Made by a program: the position numbers and the translations under genes
Shown: piece after piece, positions 1-5,710 of the stretch
Layout: every line of letters begins with the position of its first letter
Position numbering within the stretch: position 1 is the stretch's first letter
Notes under the pieces: model-generated
What the model saw: the letters and a program-made list of their open reading frames with translations, nothing else
Database searches by the model: none
What the model was told of the DNA's origin: nothing
Assembly (NCBI GenBank): GCA_019162915.1
Contig: JAFLKZ010000168.1
Location: 1 to 12,141, forward strand
DNA length: 12,141 nt
Source: Campylobacteraceae bacterium
GTDB taxonomy: Bacteria; Campylobacterota; Campylobacteria; Campylobacterales; Sulfurospirillaceae
Direction: 5' to 3'

Positions 1-99
1 ACAACTGCCTTGTAAATACTCAGAATCAACTCCAAATAAACTATCTACACCATTATCTGAAAATACCTTACAAAAATCTCTAAATACTTCATAAATCAT
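1..99 (-). CDS. N-terminal fragment of an unrecognised protein, cut by the window edge
   Basis: Reading the minus strand from an ATG at 99-97 gives 33 codons with no stop, continuing past the window edge. The peptide begins MIYEVFRDFCKVF and is acidic with several aromatic residues; there is no signal peptide or membrane segment in the visible part. A good Shine-Dalgarno (AAGGGG on the minus strand, about 102-107) lies a few bases upstream, and a TAGAAT -10-like hexamer lies about 113-118, so the start is credible. I do not recognise the family from so short a piece. It is divergent from nrdD and shares the 230-base upstream region with it, so it could be co-regulated. That it is a real gene is an inference from the ribosome site and the open frame. 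Confidence 0.6.
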   Translation of the reverse strand, partial: MIYEVFRDFCKVFSDNGVDSLFGVDSEYLQGSC

Positions 100-214
100 A
101 ACCCCTTTCCAAATTCTACATAAAATTCAATTTTCGTTACATAAATAAATTAATATAAATTGTACAAATACCGCTATGAGCTCTCATACTATAGGCTTTA
201 ATGGCACTCAGCTA

Positions 215-245
215 ACAGCTTAAAAATGACTCATATTTAAGCTGT
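215..245. promoter_or_regulatory. 31-base near-perfect palindrome upstream of nrdD
   Basis: Arms ACAGCTTAAA (215-224) and TTTAAGCTGT (236-245) are exact reverse complements. The 11 bases between them are themselves a palindrome, ATGACTCAT (226-234), so the whole block is symmetric about base 230 with a single mismatch (225/235). It sits between the divergent minus-strand gene and nrdD. No T-run follows it on either strand, which argues against a terminator; a regulator-binding site (operator) is more likely. The regulator is unknown. Confidence 0.5.
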
Positions 246-260
246 GACATAGTTGTTTCA

Positions 261-275
261 CCTTAATTATTAAGG
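261..275. promoter_or_regulatory. 15-base perfect palindrome abutting the nrdD promoter
   Basis: CCTTAAT-T-ATTAAGG is perfectly symmetric about base 268. Its right arm overlaps the place where a -35 element would lie for the TATAAT at 296-301, and its centre would be about 40 bases upstream of a start site near 308. That is the usual position of an activator of the CRP/FNR family, but the half-sites do not match the FNR consensus TTGAT-N4-ATCAA. It shares the CTTAA/TTAAG core with the larger palindrome at 215-245. The binding protein is not identified. Confidence 0.5.
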
Positions 276-295
276 TTAGATAAATTTTAAATCTA

Positions 296-301
296 TATAA
301 T
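296..301 (+). promoter_or_regulatory. -10 box of the nrdD operon promoter
   Basis: A perfect TATAAT lies 28 bases before the nrdD ATG within an AT-rich stretch and without a good -35 hexamer, as is usual for the housekeeping sigma factor of Campylobacterota. The predicted start of transcription near 308 leaves a leader of about 20 bases carrying the AGGAT ribosome site at 321-325. Confidence 0.6.
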
Positions 302-329
302 CAACACTAATTTTTTATCTAGGATTACC

Positions 330-2438
330 ATGCTTACTAAAGTACTCAAACGCGACGGAGTCACCGAAGAATTTATACCTTACAAAATTGAAGATGCCAT
401 CAAGAAGGCATTTAAGAGTGAGGGCGTCAACTATGATGAAAACATCTTCAAAGAGATTATTAAACGCATCGAAAAAAAGCGTGTAGCAGCCGTTGAAGAT
501 TTTCAAGATATGATTGAACAAGAGCTTTTTAAGGCACGCTATTTTGATGTTATGCGCTCTTTCATCCTCTACCGACATACGCATAAAATGCAGCGTGAAC
601 ATATCGCGGGACTAAATGATGATACAACGTATATCAACTCCACACAAACCGTTGAAGAGTACATCGGTAAAAGTGACTGGAGAATCAAAGCAAACTCAAA
701 TACTGGCTACTCAAATGCAGGACTTGTCAACAACACTGCTGGTAAAGTTATTGCTAACTATTGGTTAGATAAAATCTATTCCAAAGAAGAGGGCTTAGCA
801 CACCGTAATGGCGATTACCATATCCATGATCTTGATTGTTTAACTGCTTATTGTGCTGGCTGGAGCCTAAGAGTCCTTCTTGATGAAGGATTTAATGGTG
901 TTCGAGGTCGAGTAGAGAGTCGTCCCCCTATGCACTTTAGAGAAGCACTTGGACAGATGGCAAACTTTTTAGGCATTTTGCAAAGTGAGTGGGCAGGTGC
1001 GCAAGCATTTAGTTCATTTGACACCTATTTAGCGCCATATGTTTTTAAAGATAAACTCTCCTTTAAAGAGATTAAAAAAGGCATTAGAAGCTTTATTTAT
1101 AATCTTAACGTACCAGCACGCTGGGGTCAAAGTCCATTTACGAATATCACCATCGACTGGACAGTTCCTAATGATCTTGCCACACAAATACCAACGTCAA
1201 ATCAAATTCATCTCTTCAAAGAAATAATGGACGAAGAACTTTTGGATGAAGCGCAAAAAAGAGGTGTTACCTCTTTAGAAGCTATGACATATAAACACTT
1301 TCAACCAGAGATGAATCTTATCAATAAAGCTTATTATGAAGTGATGACGGAGGGTGATAAGACAGGACAACCTTTCACATTCCCAATTCCAACAGTTAAT
1401 ATCACTGAAGATTTTGATTGGGATGGCGAAAATACTGATTTACTTTTTGAGAATACAGCCAAGATCGGTTCTTCATATTTTCAAAACTTTATCGGGAGTC
1501 AATATATCAGAAACGAAGAGGGCAAACTGGTTGAAAATCCTAAAGCCTATAAACCAGGACATGTACGCAGTATGTGTTGTAGACTTCAGCTTGATTTGAG
1601 AGAGCTTTTAAAGCGAGGTGGTGGACTTTTTGGTAGTGCTGAGATGACAGGAAGTATCGGTGTTGTGACTATCAACATGGCACGTCTTGGCTATCTTTAT
1701 AAAGGTGACAAGCAAAAGCTCATGGCTGAATTTGAAAACTTAATGGAACTTGCCAAAGCCACTTTAGAGAAAAAAAGAGTTTTTGTTCAAGACATGTACA
1801 ATCGTGGACTTTATCCCTATACCGCTAGATATTTACCAGGATTTAACAGCCACTTTTCTACCATCGGCGTCAATGGCATCAATGAAATGATACGAAACTT
1901 TACGGAAGACAAACATACGATTGCGGACGAATATGGAATGGAATTTGCTCACGAAATATTAGAATTTGTACGACAAAAAATGGTAGCTTACCAAGAAGCT
2001 ACGGGCAACTTATATAACCTTGAAGCCACGCCTGCAGAGGGAACAACATACCGATTTGCGAAAGAAGATAAAAAGAGATACCCAGAAATCATCCAAGCTG
2101 GAACGGGTAAAAACATCTATTATACAAACTCTTCACAACTTCCGGCAAACTATACAGATGACCCTTTTGAAGCGTTAGATCTTCAAGATGATTTACAGTG
2201 TTCTTATACTGGAGGAACTGTTTTGCACCTTTACATGCAAGAGCGTATTAGCTCCTCAGAAGCGTGTAAAAAACTGGTTAAAAATGTCATCACCAACTAT
2301 CGCATGCCGTATCTCACGATTACACCTGTTTTTTCAGTCTGTGAAAAACATGGATACATCAGTGGCGAGCATGAGTTTTGTCCTAAATGTGATGAAGCAT
2401 TAATTGAAAATTATAACAAAGGAGAATCGCATGAGTAA
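330..2438 (+). CDS. nrdD: Class III (anaerobic) ribonucleoside-triphosphate reductase, large chain lacking its glycyl-radical segment
   Basis: This is the catalytic chain of the oxygen-sensitive reductase that converts ribonucleoside triphosphates to deoxy forms in the cytoplasm. Residues 1 to about 95 form an ATP-cone (VLKRDGVTEEF, then KIEDAIKKAF), the allosteric nucleotide-binding domain. The barrel follows, with HIHDLDCLTAYCAGWSL (Cys175 is the conserved substrate-side cysteine) and RSMCCRLQLDL (Cys416/417, the thiyl-radical cysteine region). The C-terminus holds a metal-site pattern, CxxH at 671/674 and CxxC at 684/687, and the protein ends 15 residues later at 702. Family members normally continue with a glycyl-radical motif of the R-V-x-G-Y type; I find none in this chain. 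That motif occurs in the next, overlapping gene. The start has AGGAT five bases upstream. First gene of a tight operon; the next ATG lies inside its last three codons. Family assignment is certain, the split architecture is strongly suggested. Confidence 0.95.
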   Translation: MLTKVLKRDGVTEEFIPYKIEDAIKKAFKSEGVNYDENIFKEIIKRIEKKRVAAVEDFQDMIEQELFKARYFDVMRSFILYRHTHKMQREHIAGLNDDTTYINSTQTVEEYIGKSDWRIKANSNTGYSNAGLVNNTAGKVIANYWLDKIYSKEEGLAHRNGDYHIHDLDCLTAYCAGWSLRVLLDEGFNGVRGRVESRPPMHFREALGQMANFLGILQSEWAGAQAFSSFDTYLAPYVFKDKLSFKEIKKGIRSFIYNLNVPARWGQSPFTNITIDWTVPNDLATQIPTSNQIHLFKEIMDEELLDEAQKRGVTSLEAMTYKHFQPEMNLINKAYYEVMTEGDKTGQPFTFPIPTVNITEDFDWDGENTDLLFENTAKIGSSYFQNFIGSQYIRNEEGKLVENPKAYKPGHVRSMCCRLQLDLRELLKRGGGLFGSAEMTGSIGVVTINMARLGYLYKGDKQKLMAEFENLMELAKATLEKKRVFVQDMYNRGLYPYTARYLPGFNSHFSTIGVNGINEMIRNFTEDKHTIADEYGMEFAHEILEFVRQKMVAYQEATGNLYNLEATPAEGTTYRFAKEDKKRYPEIIQAGTGKNIYYTNSSQLPANYTDDPFEALDLQDDLQCSYTGGTVLHLYMQERISSSEACKKLVKNVITNYRMPYLTITPVFSVCEKHGYISGEHEFCPKCDEALIENYNKGESHE
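2418..2424 (+). promoter_or_regulatory. Shine-Dalgarno that fixes the start of the 54-codon gene
   Basis: A perfect AAAGGAG lies six bases before the ATG at 2431, inside the end of nrdD. It argues that the small frame is initiated independently rather than reached by frameshifting. It also selects ATG 2431 over the earlier in-frame ATG at 2404, which lacks a comparable site. Confidence 0.8.
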
Positions 2439-2595
2439 AGAAGCACTTTTAGAGAAACTAAGAGATGAGCGAACTAAATGTATCGTTTATACACGTGTTA
2501 TGGGTTACCACAGACCTGTAGAGAGCTTTAACGTAGGCAAAACAGGTGAGCACAAAGAGAGAGTTCAATTTGTCGAGAATTGCACCCATAAATAA
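2431..2595 (+). CDS. Separate glycyl-radical segment of the anaerobic reductase (54 residues)
   Basis: This small gene encodes what is normally the last part of NrdD. Residues 22-37 contain RVMGYHRPVESFNVGK, which matches the C-terminal pattern of class III reductases in which the glycine of R-V-x-G-Y carries the stable radical; Gly25 is the candidate. A short charged stretch, residues 1-16, precedes it and may dock on the large chain; Cys17 lies in TKCIVYTR just before the motif. The gene overlaps nrdD by 8 bases in the +1 frame, with an ideal ribosome site, and overlaps the start of nrdG. Its role, inferred, is to associate with the 702-residue NrdD and receive the radical from NrdG. A known parallel is YfiD/GrcA, a free-standing glycyl-radical domain that rescues pyruvate formate-lyase. 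Alternatives are a sequencing frameshift or programmed frameshifting. The motif match is confident; independent function is inference. Confidence 0.85.
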   Translation: MSKEALLEKLRDERTKCIVYTRVMGYHRPVESFNVGKTGEHKERVQFVENCTHK

Positions 2596-3268
2596 GCCAA
2601 TCCACAGTATCACCAAATTTACCACGCTAGATTATCCTCATCATCTAGCGTGTATCTTCTGGTTTGCCAAATGTAATATGGCATGCCCTTACTGCTACAA
2701 TCCCCATATCGTTAAAGGTCATGGAACACAAAGCACTGACGAAGCCTTAAAATTTTTACAAAGTAGAGTAGATCGGCTTGATAGTGTCGTTTTAAGTGGT
2801 GGAGAATGTACCCTTTTCCCATCTATTGAAGCATTTTGCCAATCCATTAAAATGATGGGTTTTAAGATAAAACTAGATACCAATGGTTCAAATCCAAATG
2901 TACTCAAAACACTTATAGACAAAAAGCTGATTGATTACGTTGCTCTTGACTATAAAGCACCTTCATATAAATTTGAAACCCTAACGAAAAATAAAGACTT
3001 TGAAAAATTCACACAGTCTTTAGATTATCTCATCAAAGAAAATTTCCCTTTTGAAGCACGAACAACGCTCCATAGTGATTTGCTAAGTACTGAAGATATT
3101 AATACTATTATGTTAGATTTGTATCAAAGAGGTTATAAAAATACCTATTACCTCCAAAATTATTTACATGTAGACGAAACTTTAGGAAATACAAAAAAGC
3201 AACAAAATAAGTTTGATTTGAGGTTACTACCCTCCATCATGCCCATAGAATTAAGAAATTTTGGATAA
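2546..3268 (+). CDS. nrdG: Anaerobic reductase activating enzyme, radical SAM (NrdG2 type)
   Basis: This protein uses a 4Fe-4S cluster and S-adenosylmethionine to generate the glycyl radical of the anaerobic reductase. Numbered from GTG 2546, the cluster motif CxxxCxxC is Cys43, Cys47 and Cys50 in KCNMACPYCYNP, followed by SGGEC (84-88), the SAM-binding GGE motif, and KLDTNGSNP. The opening SITKFTTLDYP resembles the usual start of the family, which suggests that the first 15 or so residues may not be translated. There is no ATG in this region: GTG 2546 and TTG 2570 (preceded by AAGAGAGAG) are the likely candidates, giving 240 or 232 residues. The gene begins inside the end of the 54-codon gene in another frame, so the two are probably translationally coupled. 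The family is clear; the exact start is not. Confidence 0.88.
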   Translation: MSTKREFNLSRIAPINKPIHSITKFTTLDYPHHLACIFWFAKCNMACPYCYNPHIVKGHGTQSTDEALKFLQSRVDRLDSVVLSGGECTLFPSIEAFCQSIKMMGFKIKLDTNGSNPNVLKTLIDKKLIDYVALDYKAPSYKFETLTKNKDFEKFTQSLDYLIKENFPFEARTTLHSDLLSTEDINTIMLDLYQRGYKNTYYLQNYLHVDETLGNTKKQQNKFDLRLLPSIMPIELRNFG

Positions 3269-3305
3269 AATAAAACCCTTTAGAGATAATTTACAGGAAT
3301 AACAA

Positions 3306-4328
3306 ATGGAAAGAAAAAAAATATACAATCCAAGCTCGGATGAGAGTTTAAATGATCGTAGAGTTTTCGGTGGTAATCCTCATGGCATTTTAAATTTCAC
3401 CAAAGCAAAATACACTTGGGCTCTTAAATTGTGGGATATGATGGAAGCAAATACGTGGTTTCCCAAAGAAGTCGATACCACTAAAGACATCATCGACTAC
3501 AATAAAAACCTTACCGATGCTGAAAAAAGAATGTATGACCTTGTATGGTCTCAACTTATCAGTATGGACAGTTTTCAAACCAACAATCTTGCAGATAACA
3601 TCAACCCTTATATCACGGCTCCAGAAATAAATGCATGTCTTTCACGTCAAGCGTATGAAGAAGCAAACCATTCTAAGTCTTATGCCGTCATGGTAGAAGC
3701 TATTTGTGATAATACGGACTTAATTTACGAAATGGAAAAGCATGATGAGGTTTTAAGACGTAAGAACGATTATATTTCAAGTGTGTATGAAGAATTAGCA
3801 GGCGATGTGACCGATGAAAAACTCGTTCTAGCTATGTTTGCCAACCAAATTTTAGAGGGTATTTACTTCTATTCTGGATTTACTGCTATCTACGCTCTTG
3901 CTCGCGCTGGACGAATGCTGGGTAGTGCACAAATGATACGCTTTATCCAAAGAGATGAAATCACCCATCTTCTTATCTTTCAAAATATGATAAATTCTGT
4001 TAGAAAAGAACGTCCTGATATCTTTACTGATGCGTTTAAAGAAAAAGTATATGAAATGTTCAAAAGAGCAGGTGCCCTTGAAATTGAGTGGGGAATCTAT
4101 ATCACGCAGAATAAAATTATGGGATTTACCGATGATATTATTGAAGAATATATTCATTATCTCATCGATGATCGTCTCGTTGCTGTTGGATTTGAAAAAC
4201 TCTACAATGCAAAACATCCTATCAAATGGGTAGATGATTTTTCAAAATTTAACGAACAAAAAACAAACTTCTTTGAAGGCAACGTTTCTAACTACAGCAA
4301 AGGAAGTCTCACTTTTGATGATTTCTAG
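3306..4328 (+). CDS. nrdB: Ribonucleoside-diphosphate reductase small subunit, class Ia
   Basis: NrdB holds the di-iron centre and tyrosyl radical that drive the oxygen-dependent reductase together with the large subunit NrdA, which is not in this window. By alignment with E. coli NrdB the iron ligands are all present: Asp88 (SMDSFQ), Glu119 and His122 (YEEANHSKSY), Glu184 (QILEGIYFY), Glu218 and His221 (RDEITH). The radical tyrosine is Tyr126. The 340-residue length and the short N-terminus match Campylobacter/Helicobacter NrdB. AGGAA at 3295-3299 precedes the ATG. It follows nrdG by 37 bases with no convincing terminator, so the aerobic subunit is probably co-transcribed with the anaerobic reductase genes. 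That is unusual, because the two enzymes work under opposite oxygen conditions. Nothing appears missing or broken. Confidence 0.96.
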   Translation: MERKKIYNPSSDESLNDRRVFGGNPHGILNFTKAKYTWALKLWDMMEANTWFPKEVDTTKDIIDYNKNLTDAEKRMYDLVWSQLISMDSFQTNNLADNINPYITAPEINACLSRQAYEEANHSKSYAVMVEAICDNTDLIYEMEKHDEVLRRKNDYISSVYEELAGDVTDEKLVLAMFANQILEGIYFYSGFTAIYALARAGRMLGSAQMIRFIQRDEITHLLIFQNMINSVRKERPDIFTDAFKEKVYEMFKRAGALEIEWGIYITQNKIMGFTDDIIEEYIHYLIDDRLVAVGFEKLYNAKHPIKWVDDFSKFNEQKTNFFEGNVSNYSKGSLTFDDF

Positions 4329-5049
4329 TAAAAATCTCTGCGCAATTCAATTTGCTTATGCGTTTCACTCTTTTGAAGAAAACTTTGAAACGCTTCAGCA
4401 GTTAATTTTACAAACGCCCAAAGATGCCATTGTTCTAGCACCAGAACTCTGCATTAGTGGATATAGCTATCAGAATATGGACCAAGCAGCACTTTTTTCG
4501 CAAATCATTATTCCTAAACTAAAAGCTTTATCTATGGATAAAACCATTGGCTTAACACTCATTGAAAAAAATGGTGAGAACTTTGTTAATAATTTTAAGC
4601 TTTTTCATAGAGGTGAAAATATCCAAACCCGTACAAAAAGCAAACTTTTTACAATGGGTGATGAGAATATTTACTTTAAAGAAGGCAATCTAGAAGAGAT
4701 AAATATTCTCGAAATAGATGGTATAAAAATTGCTACACTTATTTGTTTTGAACTTCGTTTTACCAAGCTTTGGGAACAGATTAAAGGTGCTGATGTTATC
4801 TTGATTCCCTCTTTTTGGGGGAAGCTTCGTAAAGAACATTTTGAAACACTCACAAAAGCGTTGGCAATCATGAACCAATCTTACGTCATCTGTGCCAATA
4901 GTGTTGATGATACTATGGCTGGTGGAAGTGGTATCATAACCCCTTTTGGTGAAGCATATAGAGATGATTCACGCTCACTGATAAGTGCTAAATTAGAAAT
5001 GAGTGAAATTAAAAAAATGAGAAAATACCTCGATATAGGATTACATTAA
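4318..5049 (+). CDS. Carbon-nitrogen hydrolase, nitrilase superfamily, substrate unknown
   Basis: Members hydrolyse non-peptide C-N bonds (amides, nitriles, carbamoyl compounds) with a Glu-Lys-Cys triad. All three are visible: Glu43 in LAPELCISGYS, Lys107 in RTKSKLF, and Cys143 in LICFELRF. The length of 243 residues is at the short end of the family, with no fused domain or signal peptide, so it should be cytoplasmic. The ATG at 4318 lies inside the last codons of nrdB (11-base overlap) with AAAGGAAG at 4299-4306; the open frame extends further upstream, but only within nrdB. The substrate cannot be read from the sequence; candidates include omega-amidase-like repair of metabolites or deamidation, but neither is supported specifically. 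The overlap suggests translational coupling to nrdB. Confidence 0.87.
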   Translation: MISSKNLCAIQFAYAFHSFEENFETLQQLILQTPKDAIVLAPELCISGYSYQNMDQAALFSQIIIPKLKALSMDKTIGLTLIEKNGENFVNNFKLFHRGENIQTRTKSKLFTMGDENIYFKEGNLEEINILEIDGIKIATLICFELRFTKLWEQIKGADVILIPSFWGKLRKEHFETLTKALAIMNQSYVICANSVDDTMAGGSGIITPFGEAYRDDSRSLISAKLEMSEIKKMRKYLDIGLH

Positions 5050-5050
5050 A

Positions 5051-5710
5051 ATGCTAGAAACTGCTAATTTTAATACCAAAATACTTTTGCAAAAAAATAA
5101 AAAAATGGCAGACGAGATAGTAAAAATTTGTACTATAAACGATGATATTTATAAAGCTTTTTGCCACAGTGAGAGAGAACTCTTTGTACCGCAAGGTTTC
5201 AGTGCCCACGCTTACAAACTTGACGCGCTACCACTTGCAGGCAATCAATGGATAAGCTCGCCTTTGACCGTTGCTAAAATGACGCAAGCGCTTACATGTA
5301 AAGGTGCTGATAGCGTTTTAGAAATTGGGTGTGGAAGTGGTTATCAAGCTTTAATTTTAAGTAAACTGATTCGTCGTGTTTTTACGATAGAAAGAATTGA
5401 ACGGCTTTTAAAAGAAGCTAAAGAGCGTTTTAAGACCTTAAAAATTAGCAGTATTCATACGAGATTTGACGATGGACAAAATGGATGGCGAGAATTTGCA
5501 CCTTATGACCGTATTTTATTTTCAGCTTCTATTCCAGAAGTTCCACAAAAAATCTTTGACCAACTTAAAATAGGTGGTATTTTGGTCGCACCCATCGAGA
5601 AAATAGATAAACAAATTATTACGAGATTTACCAAAACTGAAGTGGGCATGATCAAAGAGGAATTGGATGATTGCCTCTTTGTACCCGTAAAAGATGGACG
5701 AGAATACTAA
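5051..5710 (+). CDS. pcm: Protein-L-isoaspartate O-methyltransferase
   Basis: This enzyme uses S-adenosylmethionine to methylate isoaspartyl residues formed by spontaneous protein ageing, starting their conversion back to aspartate. The family signature before the SAM domain appears as NQWISSPLTVAKM (Gln66 to Pro71; most members have QTISQP, so the Trp67 is a mild deviation). Motif I, VLEIGCGSGYQA (about 89-100), is the SAM-binding loop, followed by FTIERIERL and PYDRILFSA. Length 219 is normal. One base separates it from the hydrolase stop, with AGGAT about nine bases upstream of the ATG, so it is the last gene of the nrd operon. Its stop overlaps the recJ stop by 4 bases on the other strand; I see no hairpin terminator in the junction. 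Confidence 0.92.
   Translation: MLETANFNTKILLQKNKKMADEIVKICTINDDIYKAFCHSERELFVPQGFSAHAYKLDALPLAGNQWISSPLTVAKMTQALTCKGADSVLEIGCGSGYQALILSKLIRRVFTIERIERLLKEAKERFKTLKISSIHTRFDDGQNGWREFAPYDRILFSASIPEVPQKIFDQLKIGGILVAPIEKIDKQIITRFTKTEVGMIKEELDDCLFVPVKDGREY

Noticed and set aside
176..223. Possible 15-codon leader peptide (starts MSSHTIGFNG) upstream of nrdD
   Set aside because: No Shine-Dalgarno in front of the ATG and it runs into the palindrome at 215; it lies upstream of the predicted nrdD -10 box, so it would not be in that transcript.
277..295. TAGAT/ATCTA inverted repeat upstream of the nrdD -10 box as a NrdR box
   Set aside because: Arms are only 5 bases in very AT-rich DNA, and the NrdR consensus (ACAC-AT-rich-GTGT, in tandem) is absent.
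2404..2430. Earlier ATG in frame with the 54-codon gene, adding nine residues
   Set aside because: It lies within nrdD coding sequence and has no comparable ribosome site, whereas ATG 2431 has a perfect AAAGGAG at ideal spacing.
3285..3290. GATAAT as an internal promoter for nrdB
   Set aside because: Transcription would begin about 10 bases before the ATG and exclude the AGGAA ribosome site, so it is unlikely to be useful.
3852..4217. Minus-strand 121-codon open frame opposite nrdB
   Set aside because: Antisense shadow of a fully conserved NrdB region; no supporting signals.
4234..4317. Upstream extension of the C-N hydrolase inside nrdB
   Set aside because: The 28 extra residues are a frame-shifted reading of nrdB, and family members begin close to the residues after ATG 4318.
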